Shown here: positions 1 through 6,518 of the stretch, in pieces
Layout of the letters: each line of letters starts with the position of its first letter
How positions within the stretch are numbered: position 1 is the first letter of the stretch
Assembly: GCA_003512805.1 (NCBI GenBank)
Contig: DOOK01000225.1
Span: 1,951 to 10,753, forward strand
Source: Erwinia sp.
GTDB lineage: Bacteria > Pseudomonadota > Gammaproteobacteria > Enterobacterales > Enterobacteriaceae
DNA: 8,803 nucleotides
Direction of reading: 5' to 3'
Translations under genes and position numbers: made by a program
Notes under the pieces: model-generated
What the model was told of the DNA's origin: nothing
The model's database searches: none
The model's input: the letters and a program-made list of their open reading frames with translations, nothing else

Positions 1-690
1 AAGAAGATTGCCAGCCTGCATCACCTTTGTGGCTACATCGTCTGCGCAAAATCCCCCAGCTGCGGCATGGAGCGGGTGCGCGTTTATCAGCCAGAAAATA
101 ACAATAACCGTAAAGAGGGCGTTGGCATCTTTACGCGTGAACTGATGAAGCAAATGCCGTGGCTGCCGGTAGAAGAAGATGGCAGGTTGCACGACCCCGT
201 GCTGCGCGAGAATTTTGTGGAACGCATCTATACCCTGCATGAATTTAACCAGCTGTGGCGCAGCGGTCTGACGCGCGGCAAGCTTATTGCTTTCCACAGC
301 CGCTATAAGCTTACGCTGCTGGCGCATTCACAGCCGGCATACCGCGAAATAGGGCGCTTTGTGGCCGCTATTGAGCAATGGTCCTCACTGGAAGCCTTTG
401 CGTTTGAATATCGTCAGCGCCTGATGGATTTGTTAAAGCATAAAGCCACGCGTGGTAACCATACCAATGTGATGATGCACGTGCAGGGTTACTTCCGGCC
501 ACAGCTGAACGCTAAACAGCGTGAAGAGCTGACGTCATTGATCGATCACTATCGTCAGGGCCTGCAGCCGCTGCTGGCACCGATGACGCTGCTGAAACAC
601 TATATGTCAGAATATCCCGATCCTTACCTGACTCAGCAGCGCTATTTTGAGCCTTATCCGGAAGCGCTTCGCCTGCGTTACGGCCATTAA
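1..690 (+). CDS. ybgA: YbgA-type protein, DUF523 (TudS-like) C-terminal part plus DUF1722; 5' end outside window
   Basis: The frame is open from base 1, so this is the last 229 residues of a longer protein. The ATG at 67 is internal: the codons before it read LCGYIVCAKSPSCG, the end of a DUF523 domain. The Cys in SPSCG (visible residue 21) corresponds to a conserved cysteine of that family. Residues of about 60-200 are DUF1722, with FVERIYTLHEFNQLW and LIAFHSRYKLTLLAHSQ. DUF523 is the family of TudS, an Fe-S cluster thiouracil desulfidase, and DUF523-DUF1722 fusions have been described as RudS, which removes 4-thiouridine from tRNA. From memory, K-12 YbgA is annotated as about 169 aa with DUF1722 only, so this one appears longer. 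Its stop lies 14 nt before phrB, indicating one operon. The identity is solid; the desulfidase role is inferred from the family, and the N-terminal cysteines cannot be checked here. Confidence 0.9.
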   Translation, partial: KKIASLHHLCGYIVCAKSPSCGMERVRVYQPENNNNRKEGVGIFTRELMKQMPWLPVEEDGRLHDPVLRENFVERIYTLHEFNQLWRSGLTRGKLIAFHSRYKLTLLAHSQPAYREIGRFVAAIEQWSSLEAFAFEYRQRLMDLLKHKATRGNHTNVMMHVQGYFRPQLNAKQREELTSLIDHYRQGLQPLLAPMTLLKHYMSEYPDPYLTQQRYFEPYPEALRLRYGH

Positions 691-704
691 TCACAGGGAA
701 AGCT

Positions 705-2123
705 ATGGCCACCCATCTGGTCTGGGTGCGCAACGATCTGCGCATCCACGATAATTACGCCCTTTATGCCGCCTGCCGCGACGCAGATGCCAGGGTACTG
801 GCGCTTTATATCGCCACGCCAGCGCAGTGGCGCTCCCATGATATGTCACCAAAGCAGGCCGCTTTTATTTACCAAAGCCTGCAGGACCTTCAACAGTCGC
901 TGGCGGAGAAAGCTATCCCGCTCCATTATCTACAGTGTGATGATTTTTCTGCTTCTGTCGGGGCGCTGAAAAGCTTTTGCCAGGAACACGGCGTCGACAG
1001 CCTGTTTTACAACTATCAGCACGAAGTCAACGAACGCCAGCGCGATGCAAAAGCAGAACGCGAGCTGGGCGAGCAGGGCATTGTTGTACAGGGATTTGAT
1101 GACGGTCTGCTGCCGCCGGGTAGCGTGCTGACCGGTAACCGGGAAATGTTCAAGGTTTTTACGCCTTTCAGTAAAGCCTTTCTTCGCCGACTGCATGAAG
1201 GGATGCCGGAGTGTGCCCCCGCGCCCAAACCCCGTACTCAGCCAGTGCCGGACAATTTACCCGCTCTGGCACCGTTTGATTATCCGCAAGAAGATTTTAA
1301 TAGCGTCCTTTTCCCCGTAGGAGAAAAAACGGCTATTCAACGCCTGCGCGAATTCTGTCAGCAGCCGGTCGCCGATTACGCCGCTAAGCGAGACATTCCC
1401 GCTATTGACGGCACCAGTCGCCTGTCGGTTTATCTGGTCACCGGCGTTCTCTCGCCGCGCCAGTGTCTGCATCGGCTCCTGCGCGAGCATCCTGACGCGT
1501 TAGAAAACGAGGGCCTGCTCAGTTGGTTTAACGAGTTAGTCTGGCGCGAGTTTTATCGGCACCTGCTTGTCGCTTGGCCTGCGCTCTGTAAGCATCAACC
1601 CTTTATCGGCTGGACAAAGAAGGTGCAATGGCAGCATAACGACGACCATCTGCTGGCCTGGCAGCAGGGGAAAACCGGCTACCCCATTGTGGATGCTGCT
1701 ATGCGCCAGCTGAACAGCCTGGGCTGGATGCACAACCGCCTGCGAATGATCACGGCCAGCTTCCTGATAAAAGATCTGCTGATCGACTGGCGGATCGGCG
1801 AGCGCTATTTCATGTCGCAGCTGATCGACGGCGATCTGGCGGCCAACAACGGCGGCTGGCAGTGGGCCGCCTCCAGCGGCAACGATGCGGCACCTTACTT
1901 TCGCATCTTTAACCCCACTACGCAGGGTGAACGCTTCGATAAAGAAGGCGAATTTATTCGACAATGGCTGCCAGAGCTGCAGGCAGTCCCCGCCGGGGAT
2001 ATACATCAACCGCATGAATGGGCGCGGAAAAACCACGTTCAGCTCGATTATCCATCGCCCATTGTTGACCACAAGGAGGCCCGCCTGCGTGCGCTGGCGG
2101 CCTATGAAGCCGCAAGGAAATAG
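705..2123 (+). CDS. phrB: Deoxyribodipyrimidine photolyase (class I CPD photolyase)
   Basis: Flavoenzyme that uses blue/near-UV light to split cyclobutane pyrimidine dimers in DNA; cytoplasmic. It has 472 residues, the same as E. coli PhrB. The N-terminal Rossmann-like antenna domain starts HLVWVRNDLRIHD (4-16), with the NER segment near residue 109 that contacts methenyltetrahydrofolate in E. coli. The C-terminal FAD domain (about 200-472) carries ELVWREFYRHL, KTGYPIVDAAMRQL, WMHNRLRMITASFL and DGDLAANNGGWQWAAS. The electron-transfer tryptophans appear conserved as W309, W362 and W385 (E. coli 306, 359, 382), along with W280 in the dimer-binding pocket and N381 near the flavin N5. The start is the ATG at 705, with AGGGA at 695-699 as ribosome binding site. 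It follows ybgA by 14 nt, and no separate promoter is evident. Nothing looks broken. Confidence 0.98.
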   Translation: MATHLVWVRNDLRIHDNYALYAACRDADARVLALYIATPAQWRSHDMSPKQAAFIYQSLQDLQQSLAEKAIPLHYLQCDDFSASVGALKSFCQEHGVDSLFYNYQHEVNERQRDAKAERELGEQGIVVQGFDDGLLPPGSVLTGNREMFKVFTPFSKAFLRRLHEGMPECAPAPKPRTQPVPDNLPALAPFDYPQEDFNSVLFPVGEKTAIQRLREFCQQPVADYAAKRDIPAIDGTSRLSVYLVTGVLSPRQCLHRLLREHPDALENEGLLSWFNELVWREFYRHLLVAWPALCKHQPFIGWTKKVQWQHNDDHLLAWQQGKTGYPIVDAAMRQLNSLGWMHNRLRMITASFLIKDLLIDWRIGERYFMSQLIDGDLAANNGGWQWAASSGNDAAPYFRIFNPTTQGERFDKEGEFIRQWLPELQAVPAGDIHQPHEWARKNHVQLDYPSPIVDHKEARLRALAAYEAARK

Positions 2124-2183
2124 CCGGGCGTTGCCAGGGTCTGCTAAAGTTGCCGCATTCAGAACGGCAAAAGAGTGTGTCTT

Positions 2184-2927
2184 ATGCAAAACAGTGAATT
2201 AGAAAACCTCGTCAATCAACAGCTGAACACCGCCAGCTTCAGCGATTACGCGCCGAACGGCCTGCAGGTGGAAGGGCGCGAGCAGGTACAGAAAATCGTT
2301 ACCGGCGTGACCGCCTGTCAGGCGTTGCTGGATGAGGCAGTACGTTTACAGGCGGACGCGGTGCTGGTGCACCACGGTTACTTCTGGAAAAGCGAGGCGC
2401 CGGTCATCAAAGGCATGAAGCGCAACCGGTTGAAAACGCTGCTCGCGAACGATATCAACCTGTACGGCTGGCATCTGCCGCTGGACGCCCATCCTGAGCT
2501 GGGTAACAACGCGCAGCTGGCGAAACTGTTTGGGATTGACGTAAAGGGCGAAGTGATGCCGCTGGTGTGCTGGGGCGAACTGCAAGAGCCGCTTACGGGC
2601 GAGCAATTTGCCGAACGAATCAGCCGTACCCTTAACCGCGAACCCCTGCACTGTGGCGATAACGCGCCTGCGCTGATTCGTAAAGTGGCATGGTGTTCCG
2701 GCGGCGGCCAGGGCTTTATTGATGCGGCAGCGGCTTTTGGCGTGGATGCTTTTATCTCAGGCGAAGTTTCCGAACAAACTATTCACAGCGCGCGTGAGCA
2801 GGGCCTACACTTTTTCGCGGCCGGTCATCATGCTACCGAGCGTGGGGGAATTAAGGCACTGGGCGAATGGCTGGCGGAACATCACAGCCTGGACGTAACC
2901 TTTATCGATATCGACAACCCTGCCTGA
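2184..2927 (+). CDS. ybgI: YbgI, NIF3 / Ngg1-interacting-factor-3 family metal-binding protein
   Basis: NIF3-family protein with two metal ions per subunit; in E. coli it is a toroidal hexamer. The biochemical activity is not firmly established; the family has been described as GTP cyclohydrolase 1 type 2-like. The protein is 247 residues, equal to E. coli. The metal ligands are all present: H63 and H64 in VHHGYFWK, H97 and D101 in GWHLPLDAHPELGNN, and H215 and E219 in AAGHHATERGG. A GTG nine bases upstream (2175) would add three residues, but the ATG at 2184 matches the E. coli start and has an AAGAG purine tract 9 nt upstream. In K-12 dtpD precedes this gene; here phrB ends only 60 nt upstream, so ybgI may be read from the phrB transcript or from a promoter I could not identify. 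A strong terminator follows the stop. Confidence 0.95.
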   Translation: MQNSELENLVNQQLNTASFSDYAPNGLQVEGREQVQKIVTGVTACQALLDEAVRLQADAVLVHHGYFWKSEAPVIKGMKRNRLKTLLANDINLYGWHLPLDAHPELGNNAQLAKLFGIDVKGEVMPLVCWGELQEPLTGEQFAERISRTLNREPLHCGDNAPALIRKVAWCSGGGQGFIDAAAAFGVDAFISGEVSEQTIHSAREQGLHFFAAGHHATERGGIKALGEWLAEHHSLDVTFIDIDNPA

Positions 2928-2931
2928 TATA

Positions 2932-2960
2932 AAACAGGCGGTCAGAAAGACCGCCTGTTT
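2932..2960. terminator. Bidirectional intrinsic terminator between ybgI and the small opposing gene
   Basis: A perfect 12-bp inverted repeat (2932-2943 with 2949-2960) with an AGAAA loop starts five bases after the ybgI stop. The stem is GC-rich in its loop-proximal part and ends in AAA/TTT, so each strand has a short T run at its 3' side. It lies between the stops of two convergent genes (2927 and 2972) and so can serve both. Confidence 0.9.
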
Positions 2961-2971
2961 CTGAATGCCAG

Positions 2972-3157
2972 TCAGGGATAAGGCGCGACGGAAACGACTG
3001 AAAAGTCCGCCGTGTCGGCATGCTTAGCCAGATCCTTGCGCACCGCGTCCTGCACGGCTTCCTGAGTCGGCTCGCCCTCGCTTTCCAACAGCACTTCTGC
3101 GGCCTGAAGATGTCCGCTGGCCTGATGCTCGTAACTGATTTTAAATATTGTGCTCAT
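2972..3157 (-). CDS. Small acidic protein of unknown function (61 aa)
   Basis: I do not recognise this protein. It is 61 residues, has no cysteine, no signal peptide and no membrane segment, and carries a net charge of about -6 (10 acidic against 4 Lys/Arg). The likely fold is strand-helix-strand: a hydrophobic start TIFKISYE, an amphipathic helix over about 17-46 (LQAAEVLLESEG, AVQDAVRKDLAKH), then DFSVVSVAPYP. Three things argue that it is a real gene. A near-consensus ribosome binding site, GGAGGT, sits four bases before the ATG (complement of 3162-3167). The stop is 11 nt before a strong bidirectional terminator. No other gene covers this interval. No clear promoter was found upstream on this strand. 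Its function cannot be inferred from the neighbours. Confidence 0.75.
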   Translation of the reverse strand: MSTIFKISYEHQASGHLQAAEVLLESEGEPTQEAVQDAVRKDLAKHADTADFSVVSVAPYP

Positions 3158-3256
3158 TGTTACCTCCGTTATGCCCTAACCGTAAGCGTAGTCACCCTGC
3201 CGCACCTGGTCGTCATTTTTAACGCTTCTCTGGCCCCATAAGACTGTAAACAGCGG

Positions 3257-3282
3257 AAAAGCAAAAAGAGCAGGAAGCCTGC
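3257..3282 (-). terminator. Terminator-like hairpin read on the minus strand
   Basis: On the minus strand, GCAGG-CTT-CCTGC is followed by TCTTTTTGCTTTT. The stem is only 5 bp with a 3-nt loop, but it is perfect and the T-rich tract is on the correct side. It would stop transcripts entering from the pxpB side before they reach the small gene, or end a short antisense RNA. No annotated gene feeds into it. Confidence 0.4.
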
Positions 3283-3290
3283 GTTACCGG

Positions 3291-3305
3291 TTAATCGATG
3301 ATTGA
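3291..3305. promoter_or_regulatory. Short dyad overlapping the candidate pxpB -35 box
   Basis: TTAATCGATGATTGA is an imperfect inverted repeat (AATC-GAT-GATT with an outer T/A pair). It overlaps the first bases of the candidate -35 hexamer at 3302-3307, a position suited to a repressor. Its short length makes chance occurrence plausible, and I cannot name a regulator. Confidence 0.2.
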
Positions 3306-3330
3306 CTCTTTTCTTACATTTCCGCATAAC
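3302..3330 (+). promoter_or_regulatory. Candidate sigma70 promoter for the pxpBCA operon
   Basis: TTGACT (3302-3307, five of six matches to the -35 consensus) is separated by 17 bp from CATAAC (3325-3330, four of six matches to the -10). Transcription would start near 3337, giving a leader of about 45 nt before the TTG start of pxpB. The spacing is ideal and it is the best match in the gap, but this is sequence pattern only. Confidence 0.5.
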
Positions 3331-3382
3331 TATTTATTCTTTCTGGAAAACAGTGGCCTTAGCAACGGGCCGGGAGAGTGTT

Positions 3383-4039
3383 TTGCAACGAGCACGTTGT
3401 TATCTTTCTGGCGAGCGCGCGGTAGTGCTTGAGCTGGAACCCCCTGCCTCCCTCACCAGCCAGCAGCGTATCTGGGGCCTGTCAGCGCGTCTGACGGGAC
3501 AGCCGGAAGTGATGGAAGTCATTCCCGGGATGAACAACATCACGGTAATCTTAAGCCACCCGCAACAGCACGCGCTGGACGCCATTGAATGGCTACAGAG
3601 CTGGTGGGAAAAAAGCGAAGCGCTGGAGCTGGAAACGCGGGATATCGCTATTCCTGTTATTTACGGCGGCGCGGCCGGGCCAGATCTGGAGGAGGTGGCG
3701 CGTCAAAGCGGGCTGACGCCGAAACAGGTCACGGAGTTGCATGCGGCCGGGCGCTATACCGTCTATTTTATTGGCTTTCAGCCCGGTTTCCCTTATCTGG
3801 CGGGGCTGGACGAGCGGTTACATACTCCACGTCGTGCGGAGCCTCGCCTGAAGGTTCCTGCCGGCTCTGTCGGGATCGGCGGCAGCCAGACAGGCGTCTA
3901 TCCGCTTGCCGCGCCGGGTGGCTGGCAGCTTATCGGCCAGACAAGTCTCGCCCTGTTTACGCCTGAACGGCAACCGCCGACGCTTTTACGTCCCGGCGAC
4001 CAGGTGCGCTTCATTCCACAAAAGGAGGGCGTGTGCTGA
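3383..4039 (+). CDS. pxpB: 5-oxoprolinase subunit PxpB (YbgJ)
   Basis: One of the three subunits of bacterial ATP-dependent 5-oxoprolinase PxpABC, which opens 5-oxoproline to glutamate. It belongs to the allophanate hydrolase subunit 1 / KipI-like family. I place the start at the TTG at 3383. It has GGGAG at 3372-3376 six bases upstream, and it gives 218 residues beginning MQRARCYL, the same length and start as E. coli. Starting further upstream at 3302 would begin inside the candidate promoter and add 27 residues with no E. coli counterpart. Recognisable blocks are [11 protein letters not shown] (47-57), [13 protein letters not shown] (130-142), the HTPRRAEPR run (147-155), [17 protein letters not shown] (158-174) and [10 protein letters not shown] (178-187). 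Its last codons overlap pxpC by 7 nt, implying translational coupling. It is the first gene of the operon. Confidence 0.96.
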   Translation: MQRARCYLSGERAVVLELEPPASLTSQQRIWGLSARLTGQPEVMEVIPGMNNITVILSHPQQHALDAIEWLQSWWEKSEALELETRDIAIPVIYGGAAGPDLEEVARQSGLTPKQVTELHAAGRYTVYFIGFQPGFPYLAGLDERLHTPRRAEPRLKVPAGSVGIGGSQTGVYPLAAPGGWQLIGQTSLALFTPERQPPTLLRPGDQVRFIPQKEGVC

Positions 4040-4965
4040 AGATTATTCGGGCTGGTATAAGTACGACCTTACAGGATGCGGGCCGTATCGGCTGGCGTCA
4101 GTATGGCGTCAGCAGTGGCGGCGTGTTGGACTATCCGGCGATGGCAACGGCTAATCTGCTGGTGGGCAACGAACAAAACAGTCCGCTCCTGGAAATCACG
4201 CTCGGCCAGTTCTGCGCCGAGTTTAGTCGTGACGGTTGGATAGCGTTGACGGGAGCGGGCTGTCACGCTGAGCTGGACGGGAAACCGGTGTGGACAGGCT
4301 GGCGCCTCGCCGTGCGCAAAGGATCGCGCCTGACGTTGAAAATGCCGCAGCGTGGTATGCGCAGCTATCTGGCGCTGGCGGGCGGGTTTGCTGCCGTCCC
4401 GGTACTGGGTTCCTGCAGCACAGATTTAAAAACGGGCATGGGCGGTTTCACGGGAAGGCAGATTCAAGACGGTGACAGGTTGCCGCTGGGTGAGCCTACA
4501 CGCACATTCACTAAACCGGCAGGCGTACGTCAGTTGCTGTTTGGTAATCGCGTTCGGGCGATGGCCGGGCCGGAATACCACGAATTCAGTCGTGAAAGTC
4601 GGGAGCTGTTCTGGCGGACGGGCTGGCAGCTCAGCCCGCAGAGCAACCGGATGGGCTATCGATTGCAGGGCCGCGCGCTGGTAAGGCCTGACGGACGCGA
4701 TATGCTGTCGCACGGGCTGCTCCCCGGCGTAGTGCAGGTACCGCCTAACGGCCAGCCGATTGTGCTGATGGCGGATGCGCAAACCACCGGCGGTTACCCG
4801 CGCATTGCCTGCGTAATTGAAGCCGACCTCTATCATCTGGCCCAAATCCGCCTGGGCGAGCCGATCCATTTTGTGCACTGCACGCTGGAAGAGGCCCTCC
4901 AGGCGAAGCGCGAGCGCGATCGGGTACTGGAGCAAATGGCATGGGGGTTAACGCATGAAGATTGA
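4033..4965 (+). CDS. pxpC: 5-oxoprolinase subunit PxpC (YbgK)
   Basis: The second biotin-independent 5-oxoprolinase subunit, of the allophanate hydrolase subunit 2 / KipA-like family, working with PxpB and PxpA in the cytoplasm. It has 310 residues, as in E. coli. The start is GTG at 4033, overlapping the pxpB stop, behind a strong AAAGGAGGG at 4021-4029, and gives MLKIIRAG as in E. coli. Family signatures are [12 protein letters not shown] (11-22), ALTGAGC (71-77), [10 protein letters not shown] (109-118), [13 protein letters not shown] (126-138), [11 protein letters not shown] (203-213) and [20 protein letters not shown] (232-251). The 3' end overlaps pxpA by 11 nt. Codon use and GC content match the neighbours by eye, and nothing is missing. 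Confidence 0.96.
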   Translation: MLKIIRAGISTTLQDAGRIGWRQYGVSSGGVLDYPAMATANLLVGNEQNSPLLEITLGQFCAEFSRDGWIALTGAGCHAELDGKPVWTGWRLAVRKGSRLTLKMPQRGMRSYLALAGGFAAVPVLGSCSTDLKTGMGGFTGRQIQDGDRLPLGEPTRTFTKPAGVRQLLFGNRVRAMAGPEYHEFSRESRELFWRTGWQLSPQSNRMGYRLQGRALVRPDGRDMLSHGLLPGVVQVPPNGQPIVLMADAQTTGGYPRIACVIEADLYHLAQIRLGEPIHFVHCTLEEALQAKRERDRVLEQMAWGLTHED

Positions 4966-5692
4966 TTTAAACGCCGATTTAGGCGAAGGCTGCGGCGACG
5001 ATCGCGCGCTGTTACAGCTGGTTTCCTCGGCCAACATCGCCTGCGGCTTTCATGCAGGCGATGCTCAAACTATGCGGCAGTGCGTACGCTGGGCGCTGGA
5101 ATATGACGTGGCGATTGGAGCACATCCGGGCTTTCCAGACCGCGAAAACTTTGGCCGCACGCGCCTTAGTTTGCCTGCCGAAACGGTCTATGCGCAGACG
5201 CTGTACCAGATTGGTGCGCTGCAGGCTATCGCCCGTGGCGAAGGGGGTAACGTCACGCACGTAAAACCCCACGGCATGCTTTACAATCAGGCGGCAGAGG
5301 ATGCTTCGCTGGCTGATGCCATCGCCCGGGCCGTCAGGGCAGCCGATCCAGAGCTAATTTTGGTTGGGCTGGCGGGTAGCGAATCTGTGCGCGCCGCCAA
5401 ATCAGCAGGATTGACTACCCGTGAAGAGGTTTTCGCCGATCGCGGCTATCAGGCAGACGGATCGCTGGTGCCTCGCTCGCAGCCGGGTGCGCTGATAGAG
5501 AGTGACGAGCAGGCTATTGAACAAACGCTTGCTATGGTCCGGCTGGGAAAAGTACGCGCCATTAGCGGCGAATGGGTCAGCGTCAATGCCGAAACCGTGT
5601 GCCTGCATGGTGACGGTGCCCATGCGCTGGCTTTTGCCAGGCAGCTGCGTGAAGCCTTTGCTCAGCAACAAATTGCGGTCAGTTACGGCTAA
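4955..5692 (+). CDS. pxpA: 5-oxoprolinase subunit PxpA (YbgL, LamB/YcsF family)
   Basis: Third 5-oxoprolinase subunit, LamB/YcsF family. In the accepted model of the complex PxpA acts on 5-oxoproline with ATP together with PxpBC, forming glutamate. It has 245 residues, about the E. coli length. Conserved blocks are [13 protein letters not shown] (4-16), [12 protein letters not shown] (25-36), [14 protein letters not shown] (55-68), [12 protein letters not shown] (101-112), [17 protein letters not shown] (158-174) and CLHGDG (216-221); the conserved histidines H33, H57, H106 and H218 are all present. The start is ATG at 4955, inside the end of pxpC, with GGGGG at 4943-4947 as ribosome binding site. 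It is followed by the longest gap in the operon, 97 nt before the membrane-protein pair. Confidence 0.97.
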   Translation: MKIDLNADLGEGCGDDRALLQLVSSANIACGFHAGDAQTMRQCVRWALEYDVAIGAHPGFPDRENFGRTRLSLPAETVYAQTLYQIGALQAIARGEGGNVTHVKPHGMLYNQAAEDASLADAIARAVRAADPELILVGLAGSESVRAAKSAGLTTREEVFADRGYQADGSLVPRSQPGALIESDEQAIEQTLAMVRLGKVRAISGEWVSVNAETVCLHGDGAHALAFARQLREAFAQQQIAVSYG

Positions 5693-5789
5693 CTGCTCCG
5701 CTCAGGGGCTTTCGCATTAGCAGTACAGGCCGTCTCCCTTATTGTTCCGGCACGCTGGCGGGATACTGCAGACCCTATCAGGAGAACAA
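5693..5789. other. Gap between pxpA and the DUF969 gene
   Basis: This 97-nt gap is the largest within the operon. It contains a weak inverted repeat (ACTGCT at 5692-5697 with AGCAGT at 5719-5724, 21-nt loop) without a T run. I see no convincing promoter or terminator, so read-through into the membrane-protein genes is the simplest reading. Confidence 0.5.
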
Positions 5790-6518
5790 ATGGATCCTAT
5801 CGTTAACCTCTGGCCGCTGGCAGGCATTGCCGCCATTGTGGTCGGATTTTTACTGCGCTTTAACCCGGTACTGGTGGTGCTGATCGCCGGTTTGATTACC
5901 GGCCTGACGGCAAAAATGCCGATCGGCGATATTCTGGAAAAACTGGGGTCGGGCTTTCTCAATACCCGTAACCTGGCGCTGATCCTGCTGTTGCCCTTAG
6001 TGGTGATCGGTCTGCTGGAGCGACACGGGCTGAAGGAACGCGCCCAGGCCTGGATTGCTCAGATTAAAAGCGCCACCGCAGGAAGATTACTGATTGTCTA
6101 TCTGCTGGTGCGTGAACTGACGGCGGCGATGGGGCTGACCAGCCTTGGCGGTCATCCACAAATGGTGCGCCCGCTACTGGCACCGATGGCGGAAGGCGCG
6201 ACCGAAAACCGCTACGGTGAACTGCCCCCCGAAGTGCGTCACCGCCTGCGGGCCATGTCTGCCGCGACCGATAACGTCGGGCTGTTTTTCGGCGAAGATA
6301 TCTTTGTCGCCTTTGGCGCCATTATCTTTATGCATAACTTTATGGAGCAGTCAGCAGGCATCCAGACCGATCCGCTACAAATAGCGCTCTGGGGTATCCC
6401 AACTGCAGTTTGTGCTTTTCTGATCCATGCCTTTCGCCTGCGTCGCCTGGATAAAACCCTGGCAGCAGAACTCGCCTCGCTGAATGCGCAGGCGCAGAAG
6501 ATGAAAGGAGGGCGCTAA
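5790..6518 (+). CDS. DUF969 family inner-membrane protein, candidate 5-oxoproline transporter subunit
   Basis: A 242-residue, strongly hydrophobic protein of the DUF969 family. About six membrane segments can be seen, near residues 6-22, 25-42, 60-77, 98-116, 163-182 and 195-215, with a charged C-terminal tail from about 216. The polar motif GLTSLGGHPQMVRPLLAPMA (115-134) and SAATDNVGLFFGEDIFVAFG (157-176) look like conserved functional loops. I chose the ATG at 5790, with AGGAGA at 5780-5785 six bases before it; a TTG at 5742 would add 16 polar residues without a good ribosome binding site. It overlaps the DUF979 gene by one base, so the two are almost certainly made together. No biochemical role is established that I know of. 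Location between 5-oxoprolinase and pyroglutamyl peptidase genes suggests uptake or export of 5-oxoproline, pyroglutamyl peptides or a related compound. Confidence 0.88.
   Translation: MDPIVNLWPLAGIAAIVVGFLLRFNPVLVVLIAGLITGLTAKMPIGDILEKLGSGFLNTRNLALILLLPLVVIGLLERHGLKERAQAWIAQIKSATAGRLLIVYLLVRELTAAMGLTSLGGHPQMVRPLLAPMAEGATENRYGELPPEVRHRLRAMSAATDNVGLFFGEDIFVAFGAIIFMHNFMEQSAGIQTDPLQIALWGIPTAVCAFLIHAFRLRRLDKTLAAELASLNAQAQKMKGGR

Larger units (their letters stand above)
3158..3382. other. Divergent intergenic region between the small protein gene and pxpB
   Basis: This 225-bp gap holds the ribosome binding site of the minus-strand gene at its left edge, a minus-strand terminator-like hairpin (3257-3282), a short dyad (3291-3305) and a candidate promoter for pxpB (3302-3330). 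I see no further gene or RNA in it. Confidence 0.7.

Noticed and set aside
67..690. ATG at 67 as the start of ybgA
   Set aside because: The frame is open from base 1 and encodes conserved DUF523 residues before this ATG, which is the Met after SPSCG.
2150..2170. Inverted repeat TTGCCG / CGGCAA before ybgI
   Set aside because: The stem is only 6 bp with a 9-nt loop, has no T run on the plus strand and sits directly before the ybgI ribosome binding site. It may be a chance repeat, and I cannot assign a role.
1536..2189. 217-codon open frame on the minus strand inside phrB
   Set aside because: It is fully opposite the most conserved part of phrB; no ribosome binding site or family motif supports it.
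4426..4935. 169-codon open frame on the minus strand inside pxpC
   Set aside because: It is a shadow of pxpC, whose reading frame is conserved end to end.
5692..5724. Inverted repeat after pxpA as a terminator
   Set aside because: Six base pairs with a 21-nt loop and no T tract is too weak to call.
5742..5789. TTG at 5742 as start of the DUF969 gene
   Set aside because: The 16 extra residues are polar and lack a ribosome binding site, while the ATG at 5790 has a good one.
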